Below are positions 26,512 to 35,823 of a stretch of 64,000 nucleotides of DNA, piece by piece (position 1 is the first letter of the stretch; each line of letters opens with the position of its first letter). This DNA comes from Paenibacillus rhizovicinus (GTDB lineage Bacteria > Bacillota > Bacilli > Paenibacillales > Paenibacillaceae). Location of the stretch: positions 124,001 to 188,000 of the forward strand of contig NZ_CP048287.1 of assembly GCF_010365285.1 (NCBI RefSeq), read 5' to 3'. The translations under genes and the position numbers were made by a program. The notes under the pieces were generated by a model that ran no database searches, was not told where the DNA came from, and saw nothing but the letters and a program-made list of their open reading frames with translations.

Positions 26512-28284
26512 ATGAACGCAGGAAAAATGCCGCATATCTCCATCTTTTATAAGGTAGTTGTCGTCTTCCTTGCACTGACGATTCCGATTTACACGGTAAG
26601 CCTTGCCATAACGCGCAAGGGAGCAGACAACGTCAAGAAGGAAATTACGGACTCCATGAAAACGAGGGTGGAGTTCTATATGAACTCGCTCGAGATGGAA
26701 CTTGACCGGTTGATGCGCCTCCAGCGTGAGCTGATCACAGACGATGACCTGCGCAACTTGAGCGTGCTGAGCGAAGCGATGTCGGACAACGAGCGCGTGC
26801 GAGCGATCCTGCGGTTTCAGAAACGCCTGGTTCTGATTCAAAGCTCCAGCATGTATGTGGAAGAGGCTTCGGTGTTCGTTCCTTCGATTGACGGCTATAT
26901 CACGTCGAATCAGATGTTCACCAACATGCCAAGCAAGCTGTATTCATCCTTTTACAGTCTGACGAATCATAATCTTACGCCAATCGTGACGTTAAACGAT
27001 TCGATTTATATCATTCAGCGGGAACCCAATCCTGTGCTGGCTAAGAACCCGAATTTTATCCTGGTTACCAAGCTGTCCAAGAAGAAAATCCAGGAGGCCA
27101 TTGCCCAATTTACCGGTAACGAAAATGGCAGGGCGTATCTGCTCAGCGACAGGCTGGATTGGGCGATCGCGGGCGATCCACAGGTGGACGATATCGGTAT
27201 CGTACAGAGCATGTTTAAACAAAAATACATGGGGCGCGTCGAATCGGCCATGGACTCGACCGTACTGGAGGGCCAAAACTATTTCCTGACTTTCGACCAT
27301 TCCAGAGCGCTCGCCATTTCATTACTGTTTTACGTCCCAATGGATCAAGTGCTTGGTCCGATCCGTACCTACAATGAATGGTTCAGACTGCTTGTTGTCG
27401 CTTCCATCTTGGTGATTCTGCTGTTCTCGTCCTGGGTGTACCGGTTGATTCATCGGCCGCTTCGCAAGCTGGTGCGGACGTTCAAACAGGTGGAGCGGGG
27501 GAACCTGGGCCTCACCATCAGCCACGTCAGCAAGGATGAATTCGGCTATCTGTACACCCAGTTCAATTCCATGCTGAACAAGATTCGGGAGCTTATCGTC
27601 GAGGTCTACGAACAGAAGTATCTGAAACAGCGCGCCGAGTTCAAGCAGCTCCAATCTCAGATCAATCCCCATTTTCTTTACAATATTTTTTTCACAATGG
27701 ATCAAATGGTCAAGATGGAGGACTACGAAGCACTTCGCCCGTTTATTCGCCATACCGGACATTACTTTCAGTTTATCACCCGAAACTTCAAGGACGATAT
27801 CCCGCTCGAGCAAGAGGTTGGGTTCACCACGGCATTCATAGAAATTCAGAATATCCGGTTCCATAACCGGATAGAACTCTCCTTGCAGCCATTGCCGGAG
27901 CAGCTGCGAGATCTGTTGATTCCGCGGCTTACCTTGCAGCCGATTGTTGAGAATGCCTACAAGCATGGGCTGGAGCAAATGGCAGGAGGGGCGAAGCTGT
28001 GGCTGAACTATGGAGATACCGACGGCATGGCGAGCATATTCGTCGAGGATAACGGCAAGGGAGTGACGGATGAAGAACTTGCGGCGCTTCGAGGTGCGAT
28101 GGGCACGTCGATGCCAATGGCCGAGACGACCGGACTCATTAATGTGCATCATCGATTGAGAATGCATTTTGGAGACAAGGCCGGGCTGTCCGTCGACCAT
28201 GGTGAGCAGGGAGGCTTCCGGGTCTGCATCCGGATACCGAAAGAGAGGAGGATGCGCGATGTACCGGCTGTTGATCGTGGATGA
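26512..28284 (+). CDS. YesM-family sensor histidine kinase
   Basis: A 590-residue membrane kinase. ATG 26512 follows AGGTGAG; earlier in-frame triplets lack a ribosome site. A first membrane segment (about 10-32) is followed by an extracytoplasmic sensor region to about 285, a second membrane segment (LLVVASILVILLFSSWVY), HAMP, and the phosphoacceptor block QINPHFLYN with His387. The ATP-binding N-box is LQPIVENAYKHGLEQM, and DNGKGV is the G1 box. In this family the kinase senses extracellular sugar, often with the cognate binding protein, and phosphorylates a YesN-type regulator, here encoded directly downstream with overlapping ends. Position after an ABC importer suggests it monitors the sugar that importer carries. 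Confidence 0.9.
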   Translation: MNAGKMPHISIFYKVVVVFLALTIPIYTVSLAITRKGADNVKKEITDSMKTRVEFYMNSLEMELDRLMRLQRELITDDDLRNLSVLSEAMSDNERVRAILRFQKRLVLIQSSSMYVEEASVFVPSIDGYITSNQMFTNMPSKLYSSFYSLTNHNLTPIVTLNDSIYIIQREPNPVLAKNPNFILVTKLSKKKIQEAIAQFTGNENGRAYLLSDRLDWAIAGDPQVDDIGIVQSMFKQKYMGRVESAMDSTVLEGQNYFLTFDHSRALAISLLFYVPMDQVLGPIRTYNEWFRLLVVASILVILLFSSWVYRLIHRPLRKLVRTFKQVERGNLGLTISHVSKDEFGYLYTQFNSMLNKIRELIVEVYEQKYLKQRAEFKQLQSQINPHFLYNIFFTMDQMVKMEDYEALRPFIRHTGHYFQFITRNFKDDIPLEQEVGFTTAFIEIQNIRFHNRIELSLQPLPEQLRDLLIPRLTLQPIVENAYKHGLEQMAGGAKLWLNYGDTDGMASIFVEDNGKGVTDEELAALRGAMGTSMPMAETTGLINVHHRLRMHFGDKAGLSVDHGEQGGFRVCIRIPKERRMRDVPAVDRG

Positions 28285-29908
28285 TGAGCCTTATATCGTC
28301 AATGGTATGCATGTCACATTCCAGGAATGCACACATCTGGAGCTTGATATTTATCTGGCTCTCTCAGCCGAGGAGGCGATAGCCTGGCTAAATAAAACCC
28401 GGATCGACATCATTCTTTCGGATATTCGAATGCCCGGCATGACGGGAATCGAGCTGCAGGAGATCGTCGCGAGGCAATGGCCGGATTGCAAGATGATTTT
28501 CTTGTCAGGCTATAACGAGTTTGAGTATGTGCAAAGCGCGATCCGCAATCAGGGAGCCGATTATTTGCTCAAGACCGAAGGCGAGGAGGCCATTATTCAG
28601 GCGGTTGAGAGAGTCATCCGCCGCATTGAAGAAGAACGGGAAATGAAGAGTGCCGTGCACGATGTCCGTAAACAGCTTCGATCGGCGCTGCCCGTTCTTC
28701 AGAAGGATTATCTCATCGAGCTGTTGAAGGGTGAGATTTCTGCGGACGCCGCGCTTAAGAAGAGGCTCTCCGAGCTTCAAATCGGACTTTCGGCCGAGCT
28801 CCCCGTGATGGCTGCCGTCGGAAGGATTGACGATTGGAACCAGATCGTCTCTTCGTTCGACAAGGATCTGATCCTGTATGCGGTCCAGAATATCGCTCAA
28901 GAATTTATTTCCTCCGGGTCGAGGTTTACCGGCGTTATGATCGATAAAGTCAAATTTGTATGGATATTTCAGCCCCTTGCGCGGGACGAGCAGCCGCAGC
29001 ATGATCAACTGCGGATTTGGGTCCGGTTCGTGCAGGGTACATTGGAGACCATTCAACGGACCTGTAGGGAGCTGCTCCAGGTAACGTTCTCCCTTGCCTG
29101 CTCCGGATCCGCCACTACCTGGGAGCGGCTTTCGATCAAGTATGAAGAGTTGTCAAGGCTTCTTGGCAGCGGCTTGGGCAACAATCAGGAAATGCTCTTG
29201 TTTGAACAGGATTCAGGCGATAAGCCCAAAATGACGGAGCCTGACAATGACTTGGGAATTCGAAGTGTATTGAATCGTCTGGACCTTATCGAAACGTACC
29301 TGGACAACGGCAGCGAAGCGGAGTTTGATTTCGTATATCGGCAAATAGAAGAGAAAACAACGATATCTTATCCGGTTTTTCTTGAATTTTACTTTGGCGT
29401 CGTTTCTGCCGTCATCTCTCATCTGAACCGCTGGTCCTCACTCTACCAGTCGGCAGATATTCCCGACATCGAACGGCTGGTTCGAATTGACGGATTCGTT
29501 TCACGCGGCGATGCCATTGCTTCCCTTCGGGAATTCTGCAAAAGTCTGTTTGCGATTCGGCAGAAGAACCAGCGGGATAAAACGAAAGAAATTGTTCTCA
29601 GGATCAATCAGTATATTGAGGAACACATCGACGGAGATCTATCGCTCACCAGGCTATCCGGACTCGTGTATTTAAGTCCCGAATATTTGTCCCGGCTTTA
29701 CAAGCAAATCTCCGGCATCGGCATATCGGAGCAGATAACTGGCGTGAGAATGGCAAAGGCTCGTTTGTTGCTCAAAGATACAAATCTTAAAATCCATGAA
29801 ATCGCCAGGATCGTCGGGTACGAGTCGGCACCTACTTTTACGCGGTTTTTTAAAAAAACAAACTTCGTAACTCCCCAGGAATACCGCGATCGGTTTGTAA
29901 CCATCTAA
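28259..29908 (+). CDS. YesN-family response regulator with AraC-type DNA-binding domain
   Basis: A 549-residue protein whose ATG 28259 overlaps the kinase end, after AGAGGAGG. The receiver domain occupies 1-120 with acidic pair DDE at 8-10, phosphoacceptor Asp55 in ILSDIRMPG and a conserved Lys in LLKTEGE. A long linker domain (about 140-430) is followed by two AraC helix-turn-helix motifs at about 450-549 (LTRLSGLVYLSPEYLSRLYK and KIHEIARIVGYESAPTFTRF). It should bind bipartite direct-repeat operators next to the -35 of sugar promoters. The six GGATAAG/TCAAG boxes in this window have the geometry such a protein would need; this link is inferred. Confidence 0.9.
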   Translation: MYRLLIVDDEPYIVNGMHVTFQECTHLELDIYLALSAEEAIAWLNKTRIDIILSDIRMPGMTGIELQEIVARQWPDCKMIFLSGYNEFEYVQSAIRNQGADYLLKTEGEEAIIQAVERVIRRIEEEREMKSAVHDVRKQLRSALPVLQKDYLIELLKGEISADAALKKRLSELQIGLSAELPVMAAVGRIDDWNQIVSSFDKDLILYAVQNIAQEFISSGSRFTGVMIDKVKFVWIFQPLARDEQPQHDQLRIWVRFVQGTLETIQRTCRELLQVTFSLACSGSATTWERLSIKYEELSRLLGSGLGNNQEMLLFEQDSGDKPKMTEPDNDLGIRSVLNRLDLIETYLDNGSEAEFDFVYRQIEEKTTISYPVFLEFYFGVVSAVISHLNRWSSLYQSADIPDIERLVRIDGFVSRGDAIASLREFCKSLFAIRQKNQRDKTKEIVLRINQYIEEHIDGDLSLTRLSGLVYLSPEYLSRLYKQISGIGISEQITGVRMAKARLLLKDTNLKIHEIARIVGYESAPTFTRFFKKTNFVTPQEYRDRFVTI

Positions 29909-29932
29909 TACAACGGAGGAGTGCAGCAGCCG

Positions 29933-31288
29933 ATGTCGCAAGAGGAACGTATAGGCCAACGCATAGACCATTTGTTTGCTGAGTGGGACTATTGCTCCTC
30001 ACCGGGCGCCGCAGTAGCGGTCGTTCGGGAGGGGCAAATTGTTTACAGGAAAGGGTACGGAAGCGCAAGTCTTGAATACGAGCATCCGATTACTCCGTCT
30101 ACGATCTTCCACGTTGCTTCAATTTCGAAACAGTTTACTGCTTTCGCAATCGCCATGCTGGCTGTTGAAGGAAAACTTTCTCTTGAAGACGATATTCGCC
30201 GCTATGTCAGCGGTCTTCCCGACTTCGGGGAAGCCCTTACATTCTCGCATTTGATTCATCATACGAGCGGACTTCGTGATCAGTGGGAACTGATGAAACT
30301 GGCCGGCTGGCGGCTGGATGATGTCAGGACACAGGACGATGTAATGACATTGATTAGGCATCAGAAGGCGTTGAACTTCAAACCCGGCGACGAAATCCAA
30401 TACTGTAATTCCGGCTATACGCTTCTGGCCGAGGCGGTGAAGACAGCGAGCGGAAGGACGCTGGACGAATACCTTAACGAGAAAGCCTTTCGCCCGCTGG
30501 GAATGAACAATACTCATTTTCATTCAGACCACCGGCGGATCGTCCCAAACCGCGCTTATGCGTACACGCCTGTCGAGTCTGGAGGTTACCGGCGATATGA
30601 TATCCAATATGCCACAATCGGCGGAACCGGTCTTTTCACTACCGCGGAGGATCTTGCTAAGTGGATGATGAATTACGATACGCATATTGCCGGAGGGCCC
30701 GAGGTGATGCGGCTTATGCATCAATGCATGCCGCTAAACAGCGGAGAACCGACAAACTACGCTTTTGGCCTTGCATTAAGAGAGTACCGCGGGTTGAAGG
30801 TTGTGGAACACGGAGGTACGGATGCGGGATACCGCTCAAGCTTCTACCGCTTTCCCGATCAGCGGTTCGGTGTGATTGTGCTGGCCAATCTTGCTCCGTT
30901 CGATCCCGAAGGTTTGGCTAAACGGATCGCAGAGATTTACTTGGCCGACTCCTTCTTGGAGGCGGCTCCTGAAGCCGGGGATGCGAACGAAGGCAGCGTG
31001 CAGGCCCATCCGGAAGATGGGGAGGATCAGCCGGTACTCGTTGGCAGTGATGCGGTAGATGGGATTTATTATAGCGAGGAACTTGACGTTGTCTACCGGC
31101 TCACAACGGCCGAAGATTCAATCAGCATGGTTCATCGTAAGATGGAGCCCATGATGTTTAAGGCAGATCGAGTTGGAGGTTTTACGGGGCCGGACGGTAC
31201 CATCAAATTGGTTTACGAAGGGGGCCGCCTCGCCGGGTTCCATTACTTTGGCCATAATGTCCGGCGTTTATGGTTCCGCAGGTGGTAA
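29933..31288 (+). CDS. beta-lactamase-family serine hydrolase
   Basis: A 451-residue protein. ATG 29933 is preferred because GGAGGA ends directly at the alternative GTG, leaving it no spacing. The penicillin-binding/class C fold shows SISK (Ser63 nucleophile, Lys66), a YCNSGY Tyr-x-Asn motif and EHGGTDAGY in place of the KTG motif. A C-terminal beta-rich domain (about 365-451) is common in this family. No signal peptide is seen, so it is probably cytoplasmic and acts as an esterase or peptidase on an imported compound rather than as a beta-lactamase. It follows the response regulator closely and ends at a strong bidirectional terminator. Confidence 0.8.
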   Translation: MSQEERIGQRIDHLFAEWDYCSSPGAAVAVVREGQIVYRKGYGSASLEYEHPITPSTIFHVASISKQFTAFAIAMLAVEGKLSLEDDIRRYVSGLPDFGEALTFSHLIHHTSGLRDQWELMKLAGWRLDDVRTQDDVMTLIRHQKALNFKPGDEIQYCNSGYTLLAEAVKTASGRTLDEYLNEKAFRPLGMNNTHFHSDHRRIVPNRAYAYTPVESGGYRRYDIQYATIGGTGLFTTAEDLAKWMMNYDTHIAGGPEVMRLMHQCMPLNSGEPTNYAFGLALREYRGLKVVEHGGTDAGYRSSFYRFPDQRFGVIVLANLAPFDPEGLAKRIAEIYLADSFLEAAPEAGDANEGSVQAHPEDGEDQPVLVGSDAVDGIYYSEELDVVYRLTTAEDSISMVHRKMEPMMFKADRVGGFTGPDGTIKLVYEGGRLAGFHYFGHNVRRLWFRRW

Positions 31289-31322
31289 CCAAGAAGGTGT
31301 CTTACATGTACATTTAAAAAGA

Positions 31323-31371
31323 AAAAACGAAGGAGCTAAGCGGCTTTCTCTCGCCTAGCTCCTTCGTTTTT
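31323..31371. terminator. strong bidirectional terminator
   Basis: Arms AAAAACGAAGGAGCTA (31323-31338) and TAGCTCCTTCGTTTTT (31356-31371) are perfect 16-base complements with A- and T-runs at the two ends. It separates the plus-strand operon from the minus-strand genes that converge on it. Confidence 0.9.
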
Positions 31372-31457
31372 GGCGTCCCCTGCTGCATTCTTGAGCCAGA
31401 TCCCCGCAATTATTTTCGGTGCCGACTGCACGTTGTAAGAACGTGTCTTGTTAATTC

Positions 31458-32250
31458 CTATATGCTTTCCATCATGGTTCTCTTGTAGTCCTTATGCAAG
31501 ACGCCAACTTTCTCTTCTTAAACATTCTTGAGAATGCCGTGTAATCATTGAAGCCGGACTGCAAACAAGACTCCGTAACAGTGCTTCCCTCGACCAAAAG
31601 CCTCTTAGCCGTCGCTATCCGCTTGTAAATGATGTACTCATGGATGGTGCTCCCTGTATAACTCTTGAACAGCCGATTTAGATAATGACGATTGACATAG
31701 AACTGCTTCTCAAGTAACTCCAGCGATATACTATCTTGCAAGTGGAGGTCAATATATTCCAGGATCGGTGCCAGCTTCTGCGGCAGCTCCTCCCCTCCGT
31801 CAGATACCCTCTCTCTCTGATCGCTGAATGCCCGATGAATCAACACCAGAATATCCATAAGCAGCTCAGTTTACTGACTGGCGCCCCATCGTGTGGATGC
31901 CTCAGCAACGAATCGTATTTAGCTGCTAGAGAGGTAAGTTGGGCGATCTCTTTCGCATTCAGCCGTACGCGATTCCTGTTGCCGGGGCCCCTATTGTAGA
32001 AACAGTCCAGCGATCGGAAGGTGTCCGTCTGAAACAGTTGTGCCAGCATAGGGGTAAACTCGATGGTTACACGTTCATAAACGGCATTCGTAGCAAATGC
32101 AGGCTTATGAATTTCAGGCTCATTGGTAATAATCAGGTCTCCATACCGGAGGGGATAGACCGTTTTCTCGACAAAATAGTTCACATCCCCTCGCATGAGA
32201 AAAAAACGCAGCTTCCCGGCTAATTCCGTTACACTGGTCGTGCTGAGCGG
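31458..32250 (-). pseudogene. AraC-family regulator with cupin-type sensor, frameshifted
   Basis: Read leftward, the frame open from 32250 gives ELAGKLRFFLMRGDVNYF and YPLRYGDLIITNEPEIHKP, a cupin-like AraC sensor domain lacking its usual first 20 to 30 residues. The frame breaks near 31858, where one base appears missing (SKLSCL then MDILVLIH). The DNA-binding half follows with LELLEKQFYVNRHYLNRLFK and SCLQSGFNDYTAFSRMFKK. A second break near 31515 hides the natural C-terminus, readable in another frame as GVLHKDYKRTMMESI to a stop at 31458. Two breaks and a missing start argue for a dead regulator, probably once governing nearby sugar genes. Confidence 0.75.
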
Positions 32251-32357
32251 TCACACAGTGGGCAAGGAGAAGTGCGGTTCGGTACTTCCTGGACGCGGCA
32301 TTCAGACAGGGCCGGTGCCCGCAATCAATAATCAGACTGAATAAGGCCTAATTGGCG

Positions 32358-32385
32358 AAGGACCCCGACAACCAGCGGGGTCCTT
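32358..32385 (-). terminator. hairpin downstream of the dehydrogenase gene
   Basis: Arms AAGGACCCCG and CGGGGTCCTT are perfect complements with an 8-base loop, about 40 bases beyond the stop of the minus-strand dehydrogenase. The T-run on that strand is poor, so efficiency is uncertain. Confidence 0.55.
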
Positions 32386-32424
32386 CCGGTTCAATTATGC
32401 GAATTGATGATACTTCGTGTTTAA

Positions 32425-33432
32425 TCAGAGATGAAGCAGTATTTTGGCTGTACTCCCAGGAGCGTTCAGCAGTTTCTCGAATGCCGGTCCGCCTTCTCCC
32501 AGAGGCCGTAGTTCGATCCATGGCTGCAGATTTACTTTCCCTTGCTTCAACCACTCCAAGGCACATTCAAAATCGCGAGGTGCATAGGCAAATGCTCCAT
32601 ACGCGCTTGTTTCATTTCGAATTATCGAATTAATGGGAAGCGGACTGTTCGCCTCATGTAAACCCGAAAAACAGACACGTCCGCCCTGCCGCAGTTGCTT
32701 GACAGCTAGTTGACGAGTTGCATCCCTCCCTACAGCATCGATCGACACATCAAAACCGTCAGACGGCGTGAGACGCTCCAGATCATCAGTACTTGCCGCA
32801 GGTTTGCCTCCCAACTTTTCCACGATCGACAGCCTTTCCTGGTTCAAATCCATGACTACGATATTGTGCAGGCCGAACTGCTGCGCGGCAATAAGAGCGA
32901 AGAGGCCGATCGGGCCGGCGCCCATGATCATCAGTTGATCCGCAGGATCAAGATTGAGAATCCTGCAGATGTGTACGCCGCATGCGAACGGCTCAGCGAG
33001 CGCTCCCTCGTCAAACGCCAAATCATCCAGCGGATATACGTTGCGTGCGGGTACGGACACGTATTCAGCGAATGCTCCGGGGCAGTGCGCACCAATCAAC
33101 TGCCGCTGCTTGCAAAGTTGCGGCTTCCCGGCCATACAATCCCGGCACATCAAGCAGGAGATTAATGGGTTGGCGGTTACGCGGGCACCAATTTTGAACG
33201 ATGTCACCCCGGAACCAACCGTGTGGACGGTTCCTGCGAATTCGTGTCCCATCACAAGCGGCGGTTTACGCAGCGAGTTGTGCCCGAGATATCCGCTTAG
33301 TTCGGATCCGCAAATTCCGACCCGCTCGACGCGGACAATGACTTCATCATATTTTGGTTCAGGTACAGGCAAAGTTCTCATACGCATCGCCTTTGGCCCT
33401 TCATAGACAAGTGCTTTCATGGTTTGTTCCAT
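32425..33432 (-). CDS. zinc-dependent MDR alcohol/polyol dehydrogenase
   Basis: A 335-residue protein. ATG at 33432 is favoured, 11 bases after AGGAGG; a TTG nine bases earlier is too close to it. Catalytic-zinc ligands are in VGICGSE and GHEFAG, and the structural-zinc cysteines in SCLMCRDCMAGKPQLC. The NAD-binding turn GAGPIGL is near residue 175, followed by VVMDLNQERL, whose Asp suggests NAD preference. Relatives oxidise sorbitol, threonine or galactitol-like secondary alcohols. It is cotranscribed 15 bases behind the IclR gene and faces away from the GH4 operon, so it probably belongs to the same sugar pathway. Confidence 0.85.
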   Translation of the reverse strand: MEQTMKALVYEGPKAMRMRTLPVPEPKYDEVIVRVERVGICGSELSGYLGHNSLRKPPLVMGHEFAGTVHTVGSGVTSFKIGARVTANPLISCLMCRDCMAGKPQLCKQRQLIGAHCPGAFAEYVSVPARNVYPLDDLAFDEGALAEPFACGVHICRILNLDPADQLMIMGAGPIGLFALIAAQQFGLHNIVVMDLNQERLSIVEKLGGKPAASTDDLERLTPSDGFDVSIDAVGRDATRQLAVKQLRQGGRVCFSGLHEANSPLPINSIIRNETSAYGAFAYAPRDFECALEWLKQGKVNLQPWIELRPLGEGGPAFEKLLNAPGSTAKILLHL

Positions 33433-33447
33433 CTGCCGCAATTCCTC

Positions 33448-34254
33448 CTACTCAGCCGCAAGCGATTGATTGGTTTGATTTGTTTTGTAGCCAAGCTTCG
33501 ACGAAATAAGAAGCGCTTTATTCTGAACAAGTTTCCCCACTTCCGAGAACTTCTGGCTGGGCAGGTTGACCCTGACCGACGTTATGCTGACAGAGCCGAC
33601 CACTCGCCCGTTATGGTCGAACACAGGTGCTGCGATGCAACGTATGCCTTGCTCGCCTTCCTCATCTTCAATCGCATAACCAAGCGATCGAACGGATTCC
33701 AGAAAGTCTTTAAACTCGTTGGCATTCACCATCGTATTTGGCGTTGTCGCAGGCAGGCCGTGCTTCATGAGGATATGGTCCAGCTCTTGCGGCGGAAGAA
33801 AAGCGGCAATTGCTTTGCCTACGCCGGAATTGTGAAGATGCCACGCTTGCCCAATATGCGTAGAGAATTGGACAAAAGAAGGGCCTTGGACTTTTTCGAT
33901 ATAGACGGCCTTACCATCGATCAGGGAAGCAAGATGTACGGTGTACTCCAGCTGGTCGGCAAGCTCCTGCATAACCGGCCTGGCTATATCTCTTATATCC
34001 AGCTTGTCAAGCACCGTCTGGCCCAAATCATAAAGCTTTAAGGTAAGCCGGAACTTGCCCTCCGTTGTTTTTTCAATATAGCCATGTTCCTCTAGCGTGG
34101 ACAAAATCATAAATATCGATGTTTTCGGCACCTTAATTCGCGCAGCAATTTCGGGCATACTCAGTGGCTCTCTGGACTGAGCCAAGGATTCAAGGATACT
34201 TAGGCTCTTCTCAAGTGCGGGAACGGCGTATCGGTTTGACGATTTATTGTCCAT
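33448..34254 (-). CDS. IclR-family transcriptional regulator
   Basis: A 268-residue protein. The winged helix-turn-helix occupies about 10-75 (SILESLAQSREPLSMPEIAA and KTSIFMILSTLEEHGY). The effector domain at 90-260 shows the GAF-like fold with GIRCIAAPVFDHNGRVVGS. IclR proteins bind small acids or sugar-acid intermediates, commonly keto-deoxy acids and lactones, as repressors or activators. It is divergent from the GH4-to-GlcF gene row, and two palindromes lie in the shared intergenic region. The start uses GGAGG only four bases before the ATG. Confidence 0.9.
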   Translation of the reverse strand: MDNKSSNRYAVPALEKSLSILESLAQSREPLSMPEIAARIKVPKTSIFMILSTLEEHGYIEKTTEGKFRLTLKLYDLGQTVLDKLDIRDIARPVMQELADQLEYTVHLASLIDGKAVYIEKVQGPSFVQFSTHIGQAWHLHNSGVGKAIAAFLPPQELDHILMKHGLPATTPNTMVNANEFKDFLESVRSLGYAIEDEEGEQGIRCIAAPVFDHNGRVVGSVSITSVRVNLPSQKFSEVGKLVQNKALLISSKLGYKTNQTNQSLAAE

Positions 34255-34283
34255 AATCCCTCCGGATATGTTGAAATTACAAA

Positions 34284-34305
34284 TATTCGTTTAATACCTC
34301 GAATA
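34284..34305. promoter_or_regulatory. palindromic operator candidate for the IclR regulator
   Basis: Arms TATTCG (34284-34289) and CGAATA (34300-34305) are perfect with a 10-base spacer, located just upstream of the IclR gene. A second palindrome, GTATT-CTA-AATAC, lies at 34383-34395 downstream of the divergent promoter. Both share the TATTC core. Confidence 0.5.
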
Positions 34306-34346
34306 CATTTAACCATATAATGCGGATGAAATCAATCAATAAGGGA

Positions 34347-34374
34347 TTGACACTGATTTTATTCCTATGATAAA
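34347..34374 (+). promoter_or_regulatory. promoter of the GH4 / oxidative-pathway operon
   Basis: TTGACA (34347-34352) matches the -35 consensus exactly and is followed after 16 bases by GATAAA (34369-34374). The palindrome GTATTCTAAATAC at 34383-34395 would overlap the transcription start, a good repressor position. Confidence 0.6.
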
Positions 34375-34433
34375 TTGATCCCGTATTCTAAATACAGATT
34401 ATAATTTCAAAATATCGAATGAGGAGGGGCGGT

Positions 34434-35780
34434 ATGGTCAGCCCGAAGATTAGTATTATCGGAGCAGGCAGCGGAGCTTTTTCGCTTGGCTTGATTCGTG
34501 ACTTGTGCCTGACGCCAAACTTGGAAGGAAGCACCGTTCATTTCATGGACATCGATTCCGATCGACTGGAGGGCGTGTTTGCTCTCTGTAAGCGATATGC
34601 GGAAGAACGCGGCATGAATCTTCATTTGAAGAAAACGCTTGACCGCCGTGAGGCTCTGCAAGGCGCCGACTTTGTGATTAATACCGCACTTACCGCCAGC
34701 CATGCCAGACTTCAGGAAGGCTGGGAAATTGCAAGGAAGCACGGCTATCATTTCGGCGGAAGCTATCATGTCATGTACGATGAAGCATTCTGGATCAATT
34801 ATTATCAACTGAAGTTTTTTGAATCGCTGACGGAGGACATCCTGGAGATTTGCCCGAATGCTTGGCACCTGATGGTTGCGAATCCGGTTATTACCGGCGT
34901 CACCCATCTGCTGAGAAAATATCCAACAGCTAAGGTCGTCGGTTTGTGCCATGGTTATGCGGGAATATATGAGGTTGCGGAAACGCTCGGCCTCGACCGC
35001 AAATCCATCACGTATCAGATCCCGGGTGTAAACCATCATGTTTGGTTGACGGATTTCTATTACAAAGGGGAAAACGCATTCCCTTTGCTCGACAGCTGGA
35101 TCGAACGCGAGGCGGAAGCATACTGGGCTTCGGGTAAGGGAGGCGCCCTCAGCCGAAAGCGGGTGGACCTGTACAGGCGCTACGGGGTACTTCCGATCGG
35201 CGACACCGCCAGCTGGAGTGGCGCATCATGGCCTTGGTGGTATCACAGTGGAGACGAAGTGGAAGCAAAGTGGCAGGAGCAGCCAATTGACGGCTGGAAT
35301 GATTACTTTACTTGGGTTCACGACAGCATGGAGAAAATCAAACGGGTTTCGGCGGACCAGTCGGTCAAAGTAACGGAAGCTTTCCCGCCGTCTGCAACGG
35401 ACGAATTGATGATCCCGCTGATTGAGTCCATTGCCTGCGATATTCCCAGAGTTTTTATAACGAACATTCTCAACACCGGGGAATTCGTACCCGGCATCCC
35501 GAAGGATTTCCAAGTTGAAATTCCAACGCTTGCGAGCAAGCGGGGTATCCAAGGGATCCGTACAGGAGGCTTGCCCAAACAAGTGATCGCCCAGATTCTT
35601 CGAGATCGAGTCGCACCGGTGGAGATGGAATTGGAAGCCTTTAACCGCGGCAGCCGGGCGGATCTGCGCGAACTGATACTAATGGACAAGTGGACGACTT
35701 CGGTACAACAGGCAGATGCGCTTATGGATGACATTTTTGCTCTGCCTTATCACAGGGACATGGTTAACCACTATCGTTAG
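34434..35780 (+). CDS. GH4-family NAD-dependent glycosidase (alpha-galacturonidase/alpha-glucosidase-like)
   Basis: A 448-residue protein with ATG 34434 after GGAGGGG. The Rossmann turn IIGAGSGAF is at residues 7-15 and an acidic MDID follows strand 2. Metal ligands fit GLCHG (Cys near 180) and GVNHHVW (His near 210), with NPVITG before them. GH4 enzymes oxidise C3 of the bound sugar with NAD, eliminate the aglycone and re-reduce, so they tolerate alpha and beta links. The sequence departs from LplD in several places (SHARLQEGWEIARKHGYHFG), so the substrate may be unusual. It opens an 18.5-kb row of sugar-acid genes. Confidence 0.8.
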   Translation: MVSPKISIIGAGSGAFSLGLIRDLCLTPNLEGSTVHFMDIDSDRLEGVFALCKRYAEERGMNLHLKKTLDRREALQGADFVINTALTASHARLQEGWEIARKHGYHFGGSYHVMYDEAFWINYYQLKFFESLTEDILEICPNAWHLMVANPVITGVTHLLRKYPTAKVVGLCHGYAGIYEVAETLGLDRKSITYQIPGVNHHVWLTDFYYKGENAFPLLDSWIEREAEAYWASGKGGALSRKRVDLYRRYGVLPIGDTASWSGASWPWWYHSGDEVEAKWQEQPIDGWNDYFTWVHDSMEKIKRVSADQSVKVTEAFPPSATDELMIPLIESIACDIPRVFITNILNTGEFVPGIPKDFQVEIPTLASKRGIQGIRTGGLPKQVIAQILRDRVAPVEMELEAFNRGSRADLRELILMDKWTTSVQQADALMDDIFALPYHRDMVNHYR

Positions 35781-35823
35781 TTTGCAAGCAACGTATTCAA
35801 CCTACATACAAGGAGCGATTGAC

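Noticed and set aside
29933-31288. Antibiotic-resistance beta-lactamase
   Set aside because: SxxK and YxN motifs are present, but the KTG motif is replaced by HGG and there is no signal peptide, so an esterase or peptidase is more likely.
35716-35823. Upstream extension of the DapA-type aldolase into the GH4 gene
   Set aside because: ATG 35824 has AAGGAGCG and the family's normal N-terminus; the extension is only open sequence.
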